From NCBI RefSeq assembly GCF_000298295.1, contig NZ_AMGM01000012.1:17158-81157 (forward strand): a DNA stretch of 64,000 nucleotides. Direction: 5' to 3'. This document shows positions 42,786 through 52,685 of this stretch, piece after piece. This DNA comes from Cecembia lonarensis LW9 (GTDB lineage: Bacteria; Bacteroidota; Bacteroidia; Cytophagales; Cyclobacteriaceae). The notes beneath the pieces are model-generated. The model worked only from the letters and a program-made list of their open reading frames with translations. It was not told where the DNA came from and did no database searches. Position 1 is the stretch's first letter; each line of letters begins with the position of its first letter. A program made the position numbers and the translations under genes.

Positions 42786-44655
42786 TGGCAACTAATTCAG
42801 TTTCTTCATCAGCCATAATTTCCTTCTCAAGTTTCACCAATTCCTGCTCATGAGGAAGGTTGGACTCAGGAGTGGCAGATAAAGGAACTGTTTGAGGTAT
42901 AAAGTCCTCCTTAGCACCAGGCTTGGAATAATCATATGGCCATCTGTACACCGTAGGAATTTCACCAGGCCAGTTACCATGTCCAGGATGAAGTGGGGTT
43001 GTCCACTCCAAGGTGGTCGATCTCCAAGGATTCAGAGAAGCCACCCTGCCTCTATACATGGAATAGAAGAAATTGAATACAAAGATAAACTGTGCAGCAA
43101 AGGTTATGATTGCAGCAACAGAAACAAACATATTCAAGTCAGTATACATGTTGGAGAATTCAAAACCAGTCCAAGAATAGTATCTTCTTGGGAAACCAGC
43201 GATACCTATGTAGTGCATTGGGAAGAAAACCAAATAAACACCTATAAAGGTCAACCAGAAGTGAATATAACCTAGTCTTGCATCCATCATTCTACCAAAC
43301 ATTTTAGGGAACCAATGATAAACACCAGCCATAAGACCAAAGAACGATGCAGAGCCCATTACTAAGTGAAAATGGGCGACAACAAAATAAGTATCATGTA
43401 GCTGGATATCTATTGCAGAGTTACCTAAGAAAATACCAGTAAGACCACCAGATATAAAGAAGGATACAAGACCTATTGAAAACAACATTCCAGGAGTAAA
43501 TATCAAATTACCTCTCCAAAGTGTAGTTAGATAATTAAACACTTTTACCGCAGACGGGATCGCAATAATCAAAGTCAAGAACATGAAGATAGATCCCAAG
43601 AAAGGGTTCATACCAGACACGAACATATGATGCGCCCATACTACAAAAGACAAGATGGTAATACCAAGCATGGATATTACCATAGCTTTATATCCAAATA
43701 TTGGTTTTCTAGAATTCGTAGCTATAATCTCCGAAGTAATACCTAGTGCTGGCAACAAAACAATATATACTTCAGGATGTCCTAAGAACCAGAATAAATG
43801 CTGATACAATACCGGACTACCGCCTGTGTTAGGCAACGCTTCATTACCAATATATATGTCTGATAAATAAAAGCTAGTACCAAAACTTCTGTCAAAAACC
43901 AAAAGTAATGCGGCTGAAAACAAAACTGGAAAGGATAGTAGACCAATGATAGCTGTCAAAAAGAAAGCCCATATAGTCAAAGGAAGCCTAGAAAAAGACA
44001 TACCTTTTGTCCTTAAATTGATGACAGTAGTAATGTAATTTATACCGCCCAACAAGGAAGATGCTATGAAAAATGTCATAGCGATCAACCATAAAGTCAT
44101 ACCCAACCCAGATCCAGGCATAGCTTGTTCAAGTGCAGAAAGTGGCGGATAAACCACCCAACCACCTGAAGCTGGACCAGTTTCAATGAATAAAGATATG
44201 AACATAATCACGCTGGAAACGAAGAAAAACCAGTATGACAGCATATTCATGAAACCTGAAGCCATGTCCCTCGCACCAATCTGCAAAGGAATAAGGAAAT
44301 TAGAAAAAGTACCACTGAGCCCGGCTGTTAATACAAAGAACACCATAATCGTACCATGCATTGTAACCAAAGCAAGGTAAAATTCTGGGTCCAAAGCACC
44401 GTCAGGGGTGATCCATCCACCAAGAAGTGGTCTTAACCACTCCAGGTTCATATCAGGAAAACCTAATTGCAATCTGAAAATTACAGATAATAATCCACCA
44501 ATAAATGCCCACAACATACCGGTAATCAAAAATTGCTTACCGATCATTTTGTGATCTGTTGTAAAGATATACTTGGTGATAAAATTATCGTGATGCTCAT
44601 GATCATGATGATCATGGGCCGTAGCACTGTGTGTAGCTGTGTTAGCTGTTGCCAT
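42766..44655 (-). CDS. ctaD: Cytochrome c oxidase subunit I
   Basis: The catalytic subunit, 629 residues, with a His-rich N-terminal tail (DHHDHEHHD, about 15-23) before the first helix. Ligands are visible: His100 (low-spin haem), His293 in GHPEVY with the cross-linking Tyr297, and His342-His343 for CuB. Glu295 in the same motif is the D-channel glutamate, which marks an A1-type oxidase. The C-terminal tail is long and acidic (about 560-629). The His-rich tail may help to hold copper; that is inference. The subunit receives electrons from CtaC. Confidence 0.97.
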   Translation of the reverse strand: MATANTATHSATAHDHHDHEHHDNFITKYIFTTDHKMIGKQFLITGMLWAFIGGLLSVIFRLQLGFPDMNLEWLRPLLGGWITPDGALDPEFYLALVTMHGTIMVFFVLTAGLSGTFSNFLIPLQIGARDMASGFMNMLSYWFFFVSSVIMFISLFIETGPASGGWVVYPPLSALEQAMPGSGLGMTLWLIAMTFFIASSLLGGINYITTVINLRTKGMSFSRLPLTIWAFFLTAIIGLLSFPVLFSAALLLVFDRSFGTSFYLSDIYIGNEALPNTGGSPVLYQHLFWFLGHPEVYIVLLPALGITSEIIATNSRKPIFGYKAMVISMLGITILSFVVWAHHMFVSGMNPFLGSIFMFLTLIIAIPSAVKVFNYLTTLWRGNLIFTPGMLFSIGLVSFFISGGLTGIFLGNSAIDIQLHDTYFVVAHFHLVMGSASFFGLMAGVYHWFPKMFGRMMDARLGYIHFWLTFIGVYLVFFPMHYIGIAGFPRRYYSWTGFEFSNMYTDLNMFVSVAAIITFAAQFIFVFNFFYSMYRGRVASLNPWRSTTLEWTTPLHPGHGNWPGEIPTVYRWPYDYSKPGAKEDFIPQTVPLSATPESNLPHEQELVKLEKEIMADEETELVANEAKQV

Positions 44656-44670
44656 AATTTGATAATTTAA

Positions 44671-45705
44671 TTACTTATGTTCGCTGATTGTAATTTCAGC
44701 CAATTCTTTTAACTCTTCAGGAAGATCTGCTACCAAAGAAGGATTATTGACAATGTAAGGTTTTTGTTCTGCCATCCACTTTCTAAATTCGTCAGGCTCA
44801 ACCACCCTAATCTCCTTTCTCATTGAGAAATGGCCTCTTCCGCATATTTCTGTACATGCTATTTCATATACAAAATCTGGATCGTTAAGCTCTGCCCTCA
44901 TTTCTTCAGTAGTTTTAGTAGGCATAAACCAAAATCTGGTCGGCATACCTGGAACAGCATCCATTTTCAAACGCATGTGCGGTGCAAATACAGAGTGCAA
45001 AACATCTCTAGCTCTAATTTTGAACAATACAGGCTCACCTTTAGGAATGACAACAACAGGAGACATAAAATCATCCAATGCATTTTTATCCGTAAAGTCT
45101 ACACCTGAGACATTGGTAGCGGAAGTAAGTCTGTAATCGTGATCGCCCAAAACATTATCCATGCCGGGGTACCTTACTTCCCATGCAAACTGATACCCCA
45201 TAATTTCAACAACATGGGAGTTTTCGGGCGCAGGAGCAGTGATGTCGGACCATGCTTTCCATCCACCAATCACAAGTAGAGCCAATACTACTGCTGGAAC
45301 AGTAGTCCAAATCACCTCAAGTTTGTTGTTGTCAGGATAAAAATCAGCCTTTCTGTTTTCTTGGTACTGATACTTATACGGAAACCAGAATAATAGAATG
45401 TGTGTGATTATAAACACAACACCAGTAACTGCCATGGTTATCCAAAAAAGCTGATCCGTAATTACACCGTGCTCTGATGCCACGGGTAGGTTATAGTTAT
45501 CAAACTCTTTAATGGAATACCAGAACATTAAACCTCCTGCCCCAACAAGGAACAGGACAAACATGAAGGCATTCACTTTATTACTTCCGGTAGCGACCTT
45601 CTTGTCACTGCCTTTCATAACAGAAACTAATGTCTGTATCCTATATACCATCCAAATGATGGACAATAATAAAAGGATACCAACTGCAATAAGAAATCCG
45701 TACAT
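44671..45705 (-). CDS. ctaC: Cytochrome c oxidase subunit II
   Basis: The 344-residue subunit has three hydrophobic segments before the cupredoxin domain (one at 4-22, two at about 45-105 in a longer leader than usual). CuA ligands are His237 (RDVLHSVF) and the CTEICGRGHFSM block with Cys284, Glu286, Cys288, His292 and Met295. No cytochrome c domain is fused at the C-terminus, so electrons must come from ActE/ActA or a separate cytochrome. It starts the oxidase part of the operon, after actF. Confidence 0.95.
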   Translation of the reverse strand: MYGFLIAVGILLLLSIIWMVYRIQTLVSVMKGSDKKVATGSNKVNAFMFVLFLVGAGGLMFWYSIKEFDNYNLPVASEHGVITDQLFWITMAVTGVVFIITHILLFWFPYKYQYQENRKADFYPDNNKLEVIWTTVPAVVLALLVIGGWKAWSDITAPAPENSHVVEIMGYQFAWEVRYPGMDNVLGDHDYRLTSATNVSGVDFTDKNALDDFMSPVVVIPKGEPVLFKIRARDVLHSVFAPHMRLKMDAVPGMPTRFWFMPTKTTEEMRAELNDPDFVYEIACTEICGRGHFSMRKEIRVVEPDEFRKWMAEQKPYIVNNPSLVADLPEELKELAEITISEHK

Positions 45706-45726
45706 AATGATTGTTTTTTCGGATAA

Positions 45727-47016
45727 TTAAATATGATGATGATAACTTTCCTCTAGCATTGGGTGATTTTTCGTAATCAAAGGCTTCTTGGCTAAAGCAC
45801 TCATTGCCACAAGTGTGAATGAAGCTCCATATACCAAGAACATACCAGCCTCCATAAGGCCAAATCCACCATGCTGTCTTAAAGTTCCTGGTTGAACCAT
45901 CAAGAAGAAGTCAAACCAGTGTCCTAAGATAATTAAAGAACAAACCACTTTAAGAAAAATAGCATGTCTTTTTGCATCTCTTGTCATTAAAACAAGGAAA
46001 GGCAAGAAGAAGTTTAATACTAGATTTACAAAAATGAACGGGCTGTACACATCACTTTGCATCCTCTCAACAAAGTAAACTGACTCCTCAGGAATGTTGG
46101 CATAATAGATCAACAAAAACTGTGAAAACCACAGATAAGTCCAGAAAATGGAAAATCCAAATATCAATTTACCGAGATCATGAACATGGTTTTCATTAAC
46201 CATTTCAATGTAACCTTTTTCCCTCAGGAATATTACTATCAATGTGATGGCAGATAAACCTGCAACAAACCAGGAAGCGAAAACATACCAACCAAATAGT
46301 GTTGAAAACCAGTGTGTATCGATGGACATCACCCAATCCCAAGAAGAAATGGAAGAAGAAACAGCAAAGAAAACAAGAAACAGGGCGGACCAAGTTCTCA
46401 TTTTACGCCAATAATCAGTACCACCATGAATATCCTCTGCAAGTGTGAGTGATTTCATCTTGTTAAAGAAGAAAATCCAAAACCCAAAGAATAGGAATAA
46501 CCTTATAACATAGAATAAGGGGAAAGAGCCTTTTTCCATGGGCCAATAGAAATATCCTCCCTTATCATCAATGATTTTATCATATTCAGGATGGCTTTTA
46601 TCAAAAATATAACTATGAGTCCAGTGGAATAGATCATGATTGGCTATAAAGAAAGTAACAACCATTAATCCAAAAGCAATAGGTAACCAGGATCCAAAAG
46701 CGAGAGGAATTCTTAGAATAGGAACTGACCATCCAGCCTGGGCGGCATATTGAAGGGCAAAGAAAAACACGCCAATAATGGCAATGCCTGTAAAGTAAAC
46801 ATTGTTAATCCACAAATTAGCAAATACCCTTTGATACCAATGGTACGCATGGCCAGCTTCATCAGCATGATCATGGCTTGCACCAAACATTTCGGTGATG
46901 ACACCAATAGCAAGAAGTACCGCACCGATAACCAATACGGTCATGATCGACTTTCTCAGCGCGGCTGTGAAGTCGAATTTTTGGTCTAGATTAAAATTCG
47001 TAGTACTGTGCGCCAT
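45727..47016 (-). CDS. actF: Alternative complex III subunit ActF
   Basis: A 429-residue integral membrane protein with about ten helices, the quinol:cytochrome c oxidoreductase ActF/ActC-like family. The ATG at 47016 (MAHSTTN) is used; the frame extends 16 codons upstream to a TTG but overlaps the previous gene. Stretches such as FIANHDLFHWTHSYIFD and AVSSSISSWDWVMSIDTHW are typical. It is one of the two large proton-path subunits of the complex. Confidence 0.93.
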   Translation of the reverse strand: MAHSTTNFNLDQKFDFTAALRKSIMTVLVIGAVLLAIGVITEMFGASHDHADEAGHAYHWYQRVFANLWINNVYFTGIAIIGVFFFALQYAAQAGWSVPILRIPLAFGSWLPIAFGLMVVTFFIANHDLFHWTHSYIFDKSHPEYDKIIDDKGGYFYWPMEKGSFPLFYVIRLFLFFGFWIFFFNKMKSLTLAEDIHGGTDYWRKMRTWSALFLVFFAVSSSISSWDWVMSIDTHWFSTLFGWYVFASWFVAGLSAITLIVIFLREKGYIEMVNENHVHDLGKLIFGFSIFWTYLWFSQFLLIYYANIPEESVYFVERMQSDVYSPFIFVNLVLNFFLPFLVLMTRDAKRHAIFLKVVCSLIILGHWFDFFLMVQPGTLRQHGGFGLMEAGMFLVYGASFTLVAMSALAKKPLITKNHPMLEESYHHHI

Positions 47017-47018
47017 GA

Positions 47019-47645
47019 TTATTGTTTCTGAATTTCTTGTTTGACATAGTGAACAATTTTCCAAATTCTCTCTTGAGAAATTTGAGAACCGTGTGCTCCC
47101 ATCCTACCTTTTCCTTTCATGATCACATGAAATATATGGCCTTCCGGAAGATCAATGTATGCGCCACCTTTAAGGTTGGCAACACCACCAACTACTTCAC
47201 CGGCTTTACCATCTCCTTCACCATTGGGACCATGACAGGTTGAGCAATATTGCTGGTAAAGAACCTTACCTTGAGCAATAACCTGATCGCTAAGCTCAAC
47301 AGGATTAGGAATAGTTGCCGCTTCTTCCAGTTCAAAGGCTTTTAATCTGTAAGGAAGAGAGCCATCTTTAGTTCTAGGAACAGTTCCCTCAACTGGCTCC
47401 CTCATGTTCATCCTATGAGGATTATTGATATTACTATTAAAGAATTCTCCTTTACCGTCTTCTCTTGTAGAAAGCCAAGATCCTTCTTCTTCGTTCACAA
47501 TTTGAGTTAGTGGTTCATAGGCAACTGAATTATACATTTGGGGTGCATATTCGTAACCTGGATGATCACCTGAAGCACCACAGGAAGCCATTCCAAATGC
47601 TATTCCTGCTAATGCCAATGTGTATATAGAATGTTTTATTTTCAT
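47019..47645 (-). CDS. actE: Alternative complex III subunit ActE, monohaem cytochrome c lipoprotein
   Basis: A 208-residue lipoprotein (GMASC, lipid Cys22) with one haem motif CSTCH at 134-138 and a Met in the GRMGAHGSQI stretch as probable axial ligand. ActE takes electrons from ActA and passes them to the oxidase. The N-terminal 110 residues form the arm that packs against the rest of the complex. It is followed by actF after 2 bases. Confidence 0.93.
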   Translation of the reverse strand: MKIKHSIYTLALAGIAFGMASCGASGDHPGYEYAPQMYNSVAYEPLTQIVNEEEGSWLSTREDGKGEFFNSNINNPHRMNMREPVEGTVPRTKDGSLPYRLKAFELEEAATIPNPVELSDQVIAQGKVLYQQYCSTCHGPNGEGDGKAGEVVGGVANLKGGAYIDLPEGHIFHVIMKGKGRMGAHGSQISQERIWKIVHYVKQEIQKQ

Positions 47646-47658
47646 GACTTCTATTTAC

Positions 47659-48189
47659 CTATTCAAAACTTTTTTTATTGACCTCTGTAGCACCTGAAGA
47701 TTTGAGTACATCAGAAATGTTTTCTTCACCAAGACCGGCATTGGTAGCCAAATCAATCGCCATCACATGCTTATCATCTGTAATCCTAATATCAAAAATT
47801 CTGGGTTGTCCCCAAGGTTTCAAATTACTGGATATCATGAATACGCCCACCATACCGAAGGCAGCCAATAAAACCGTCATCTCAAATGTTACTGGTATAA
47901 AGGTAGGCAGAGAAGCATAGTCTTTACCGCCGATAATCATTGGCCAATCCCACTTCATCATGTAAAACTGCATGATTAAAGCAAGTGTAGTGCCGAGCAT
48001 TCCAAAAAGAAAAGCTGCAATGGGAAGTCTGCTTCTTTTATAGCCCAAAACTTCATCAAGGCCGTGAACTGGGAAAGGTGAATATACTTCGTGGATCTTC
48101 ACACCACTTTCTCTCACCTCAGTAACAGCACTTAGCAATACATCCTCATCATCGTATACACCGAGGATAAAATTTTTATCTCTTTCCAT
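47659..48189 (-). CDS. actD: Alternative complex III subunit ActD (DUF3341)
   Basis: A 176-residue protein with a soluble N-terminal part (GVYDDEDVLLSAV), two membrane helices (about 57-77 and 108-128) and a soluble C-terminal half. It is the DUF3341 family, a constant part of alternative complex III. It starts 2 bases after the actC stop. Confidence 0.93.
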   Translation of the reverse strand: MERDKNFILGVYDDEDVLLSAVTEVRESGVKIHEVYSPFPVHGLDEVLGYKRSRLPIAAFLFGMLGTTLALIMQFYMMKWDWPMIIGGKDYASLPTFIPVTFEMTVLLAAFGMVGVFMISSNLKPWGQPRIFDIRITDDKHVMAIDLATNAGLGEENISDVLKSSGATEVNKKSFE

Positions 48190-48191
48190 GC

Positions 48192-49556
48192 TTATTTATT
48201 TACTTTTTCAGATGAACTCTTAACAATGGATTTAACCTCAGCCATATTGATTACTGGGAAGAACTTAGCAAACAAAAGGAACAAGGTAAAGAATAGACCA
48301 AAGGTGAATAAGTAAACACCAATGTCTGCCCATGTTGGATAAAACATTGCCCAAGAAGAAGGCAGGAAATCTCTATGTAAAGAAGTAACAATAATTACAA
48401 ACCTTTCAAACCACATCCCGATATTCACAACCAAAGAAAGGATAAACGTTAGTACAATTGACGTTCTGATTTTTTTGAACCAGAATAATTGTGGAGAGAT
48501 CACGTTACAGGTCATCATGGACCAATACGCCCACCAATAAGGGCCAAATGCTCTATTAACGAAAGCATACTGCTCTGCCTCAACACCTGAATACCATGCA
48601 ATAAAGAACTCTGTAATGTAAGCAATACCGACTATTGAACCTGTAATGATGATTACTATGTTCATTAGTTCGATATGCCCTATGGTAATATAATCCTCTA
48701 ATTTAAACACCTTCCTTGTGATGATCATCAGGGTCAGTACCATGGCAAACCCAGAGAAAATCGCTCCAGCCACAAAATATGGAGGGAAGATGGTAGTATG
48801 CCATCCTGGAATTACAGAGGTAGCGAAGTCAAAGGATACAATGGTATGAACAGAAAGTACAAGTGGTGTCGCGAGACCGGCAAGAATCAAAGCAACCGAC
48901 TCATACCTGCTCCAAGTTTTTGCAGCACCATCCCAGCCAAAAGCTAAAGCCCCGTAAATTGATTTTCTAATACCTGTAGCCCTGTCTCTGATAGTGGCAA
49001 AATCCGGAATAAGTCCGATATACCAGAAAACCAGAGACACAGAGAAATAAGTGGAAATCGCAAACACATCCCAAAGCAAAGGTGAATTGAAGTTTACCCA
49101 CAGAGAACCAAAGGTGTTGGGTAAAGGCAAAGCCCAATAAGCACCCACCCATGGACGCCCCATGTGTATGATCGGGAACATCGCTGCACAAATTACAGCA
49201 AAAATCGTCATCGCTTCTGCTGCTCTGTTAATCGCCATCCTCCATTTCTGTCTGAACAATAAAAGTACAGCGGAAATCAAAGTACCCGCGTGGCCAATAC
49301 CCACCCACCATACGAAGTTGGTAATGTCCCAGGCCCAGCCGATGGTTTTGTTAAGTCCCCACATACCAATGCCTTCCCAGAGTGTCGCACCTAGTGCGAT
49401 GCCTCCAAGTACAAGGGCACCAACAGAAACCAAAAGGCCAAGAAGCCATCCTATGGTAGGCTTACCCTCAACCTGTCTGGAAATATCATGGGTAACATCT
49501 TTTAAGGTTTTACCGCCTGTAATAAGCGGTTCGCGTACGGATGAAGTAACCTGCAT
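48192..49556 (-). CDS. actC: Alternative complex III subunit ActC (NrfD-like)
   Basis: A 454-residue NrfD/PsrC-family membrane protein with about ten helices. [18 protein letters not shown] and [17 protein letters not shown] show the family and include the residues near the quinol site. ActC binds menaquinol and passes electrons to the iron-sulfur clusters of ActB. It sits between actB and actD with short gaps. Confidence 0.95.
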   Translation of the reverse strand: MQVTSSVREPLITGGKTLKDVTHDISRQVEGKPTIGWLLGLLVSVGALVLGGIALGATLWEGIGMWGLNKTIGWAWDITNFVWWVGIGHAGTLISAVLLLFRQKWRMAINRAAEAMTIFAVICAAMFPIIHMGRPWVGAYWALPLPNTFGSLWVNFNSPLLWDVFAISTYFSVSLVFWYIGLIPDFATIRDRATGIRKSIYGALAFGWDGAAKTWSRYESVALILAGLATPLVLSVHTIVSFDFATSVIPGWHTTIFPPYFVAGAIFSGFAMVLTLMIITRKVFKLEDYITIGHIELMNIVIIITGSIVGIAYITEFFIAWYSGVEAEQYAFVNRAFGPYWWAYWSMMTCNVISPQLFWFKKIRTSIVLTFILSLVVNIGMWFERFVIIVTSLHRDFLPSSWAMFYPTWADIGVYLFTFGLFFTLFLLFAKFFPVINMAEVKSIVKSSSEKVNK

Positions 49557-49573
49557 ATCTTATAAAATTATTA

Positions 49574-52500
49574 TTACGCTTCTGATTTATCCTTATTTCT
49601 GATTTTGGTAAAGTACCATACGTTTGGATTCACATTTAAGTACTCCAGTACATGGTATGCCCGCTCTTCATTCACTTCTTTCGTAGCAGAATCATCCTGG
49701 TCGACAATCTGCAACACGTTAGAAATTTTGCTTTCTGGATCATTCATATCACCAAACACGATAGCATCTGTAGGACAGGCTGTAGCACAAGCAGTGTTGA
49801 TTTCACCATCTTTTACTTTCCTACCCTCTTTCTTGGCCGTCAACTTACCAGCTTGAATTCTCTGTACACACATGGAGCACTTTTCAATAACTCCTCTAGC
49901 TCTTACCGTTACATCAGGATTAAGGACCATCTTACCAAGATCATCATTTTGCGCCATATTAACGTTAGCGAATTCCTTATTATCGTGATATTTAAACCAG
50001 TTGAACCTTCTTACTTTGTAAGGGCAGTTATTGGCACAATACCTTGTACCGATACATCTGTTGTAAGTCATTTGGTTCAAACCTTCTGAAGAGTGCGTGG
50101 TAGCTGCAACAGGACATACCGTTTCGCATGGTGCATTATTACAATGCTGACACATCATAGGCTGGAAAATAACCTCTGGATTATCAGCAGCTTGTTCAAG
50201 TTCTGCATTGGAAGAAGCACCTTCTGGAGAAGAATAATACCTGTCTATTCTGATCCAGGCCATTTCCCTTCTGTTGAGCACCTCTTGCTTACCAACCACA
50301 GATACGTTGTTTTCAACCTGACACGCAATGGTGCAAGCGCCACAACCTATACAAGAATTCATATCTATGGCCAATCCCCAGTGATGCTGAGAGTACCTAT
50401 GACCTTTCCATAACGATATTTTAGACGGTTTTACAAACTCCCCGTCCTTATACACTTTAGGAAAATCTCTTCCGGCAGAAGGGTTCTCTTTATATTCACC
50501 AAGTGTAGCTTCTTGAATCACAAACTCCCTTCCCATATAGGTCTGGTGGGTTTGCGTCTGAGCAATTTTATAAGTATCGGTAGTCAATTCAACACTTACA
50601 CCTTCGGTAAGCTCAAAAGCTGTAAACCCATTGGCGTTATTCAACATTTCGTAGGCATTAACTCCAACGCCATTAGCCACTCTTCCAGCTTTTGTTCTTC
50701 CATAGCCCACTGCCAGACCAAAAGTACCCTGGGCCTGCCCAGGCTGTACGAGAATAGGTACTAGGATAGATTTATCACCAACAGTCAGCCTGGCTTTTCT
50801 GGTGGCACCTTCAAACATTTTGACACCGTTTTCAGCAGCCCAAGATTGGGAAACAGTAAGATAATTGTCCCAAGTTGCTTTAGAAATTGGGTCTGACATC
50901 TCCTGTAACCATGGATTATTGGCAAAAGTACCGTTTCCAATACCAACTTTAGTATAGACTATAAGCTCAGCGCCAGCATTATCAGCTTTGTAGACCCTTC
51001 CTATAGCAGAAGCAGCAGCATTTACATCAGCAGTTCCGCTGACAGTAGAAGGCTCAGCAGGGATAGCATAAACGCCATTGAATAAAGATCTGTCCCAGAA
51101 CTCCTGAAAATTGGAAATTTCAGATTGAGAAGCAAAAAGTGTAGACCTCCAGTTATCCTGAAGAAAATCATAATAATTAGTGCTGTCCCCAGCCCAAGTC
51201 AGGAAAGAATCCTGAGCCTGCCTTGTTTTGAACAAAGGAGAGATAGTAGGTTGGGAAAGACTATAATGTCCTTTACGCGGATTGAAGTCATTCCAAGACT
51301 CTAAATAATGATGATCTGGAGCAAGATATTGACAAAGAGAAGCGGTTTCGTCTGGTGTCGAGTTTGTAGCTATTGAAACTTTAGCCTTAGCTATACCTTC
51401 TGCTACCTCTCCTCCTCTGATGTAATCATAAACGGGGTTACAGTTAAAGAATACTACTCCACCTACTCTACCCGCATTCAAATCAGTAACAAACTGATTC
51501 ATTTTAGCATCATCACCTTTTCTGAAGTAAGATGGAGTAGAGAAATCTACAGTTGCTCCATTATTATCTAACAAATCATTGATTGCATTGATAACAACTT
51601 GAACGTTTGGATCATTTGAACCAGAAACTACCAAAGATTTTCCTCTATTGGCCCAAAGTTCATTGGCAGCTTTATCCAGGTATTCAACTTCTATAGCAGG
51701 GGAAGAAACAGTAGTACCTCCTGCTTTTCTAGCAATGGCATTATATAAGGAAAGCACAGCCAAACCGCTTTGAGAAGCCCGGATCGGAGTTCTGTAATCA
51801 GCATTGGCCCCTGTCAAAGATAGATTTGACTCAAACTGGAAATGCCTTGACATATAAGGCTTTTCTTTGGTGATCTTTCTTGTCTTGCTGTATTGCTTTG
51901 CAAATTCAATAGGAGAAATCCAAGTTCCCAAGAAGTCGGCACCAAAACTTACAATAACGGAGGCCTTATCAAAATGATAAGTTGGCAATATGGCTTCACC
52001 ATAGGTAGATTCCGCGGCTTTGGTGATACCATAGCTGGAAAGCGCATCGTAAGTAATTACTTCAGCACCTCCAAGAGCGGATGAAAAAATATTTAACACC
52101 TTTTCAGTAGATGGTGAAATGATGGTATTGGTCACGATTTTTACCGTACCAGCACTAGATAGTTTGGATTTAACCTCAGCATCAAATGCATCCCACTCTG
52201 CTTTCTCCCCATTTATCATTGGTCCGGAAAGCCTTTGTTTATCATAGAGGGATAAGACAGAAGCCTCTACAATAGCAGAGACACCACCTTGGGAAATTGG
52301 AGACAAATCGTTTCCGTCTATTTTTATTGGTCTACCTTCACGCGTCTTAACCACTACAGAAGCATAATCGCCTCCAGAAGCAAAAGTAGATGCATAATAG
52401 TTAGGTATCGATGGGTTGATATCAACTGGCTTATTCACATAAGGAATAGCTTTTCTAACAGGAGCCTCACAAGCAGCCAAAGAGGCAGCCGCTAAGCTAA

Positions 52501-52648
52501 ATCCCATTAGTTTTAGAAAGTCCCTTCTTGAGGATCCATCTAGATTGGATGGTCCCTCGGGAAATTCTCTTTCAGCGTTTTTTACAAACGACTCGTCATT
52601 TGTAAGTTCTTCTAACCCTTTCCAGTAGGTCTTTTTATTTTCTTTCAT
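49574..52648 (-). CDS. actB: Alternative complex III subunit ActB (molybdopterin-oxidoreductase-like, iron-sulfur)
   Basis: A 1024-residue subunit with a Tat motif SRRDFLKLMG at 40-49 followed by LAAC (Cys60), so it may also be lipidated. The N-terminal two-thirds resemble a molybdopterin oxidoreductase, but this family is not known to hold molybdenum. The C-terminal third is a four-cluster ferredoxin domain: CIGCGACTIAC, CQHCNNAPCETVC, CIGTRYCANNC and KCSMC with CATAC. It carries electrons from ActC to ActA. Confidence 0.95.
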   Translation of the reverse strand: MKENKKTYWKGLEELTNDESFVKNAEREFPEGPSNLDGSSRRDFLKLMGFSLAAASLAACEAPVRKAIPYVNKPVDINPSIPNYYASTFASGGDYASVVVKTREGRPIKIDGNDLSPISQGGVSAIVEASVLSLYDKQRLSGPMINGEKAEWDAFDAEVKSKLSSAGTVKIVTNTIISPSTEKVLNIFSSALGGAEVITYDALSSYGITKAAESTYGEAILPTYHFDKASVIVSFGADFLGTWISPIEFAKQYSKTRKITKEKPYMSRHFQFESNLSLTGANADYRTPIRASQSGLAVLSLYNAIARKAGGTTVSSPAIEVEYLDKAANELWANRGKSLVVSGSNDPNVQVVINAINDLLDNNGATVDFSTPSYFRKGDDAKMNQFVTDLNAGRVGGVVFFNCNPVYDYIRGGEVAEGIAKAKVSIATNSTPDETASLCQYLAPDHHYLESWNDFNPRKGHYSLSQPTISPLFKTRQAQDSFLTWAGDSTNYYDFLQDNWRSTLFASQSEISNFQEFWDRSLFNGVYAIPAEPSTVSGTADVNAAASAIGRVYKADNAGAELIVYTKVGIGNGTFANNPWLQEMSDPISKATWDNYLTVSQSWAAENGVKMFEGATRKARLTVGDKSILVPILVQPGQAQGTFGLAVGYGRTKAGRVANGVGVNAYEMLNNANGFTAFELTEGVSVELTTDTYKIAQTQTHQTYMGREFVIQEATLGEYKENPSAGRDFPKVYKDGEFVKPSKISLWKGHRYSQHHWGLAIDMNSCIGCGACTIACQVENNVSVVGKQEVLNRREMAWIRIDRYYSSPEGASSNAELEQAADNPEVIFQPMMCQHCNNAPCETVCPVAATTHSSEGLNQMTYNRCIGTRYCANNCPYKVRRFNWFKYHDNKEFANVNMAQNDDLGKMVLNPDVTVRARGVIEKCSMCVQRIQAGKLTAKKEGRKVKDGEINTACATACPTDAIVFGDMNDPESKISNVLQIVDQDDSATKEVNEERAYHVLEYLNVNPNVWYFTKIRNKDKSEA

Positions 52649-52685
52649 TGTATATTCAAGAAAAGTAAGTTCTGAATTGATTTAA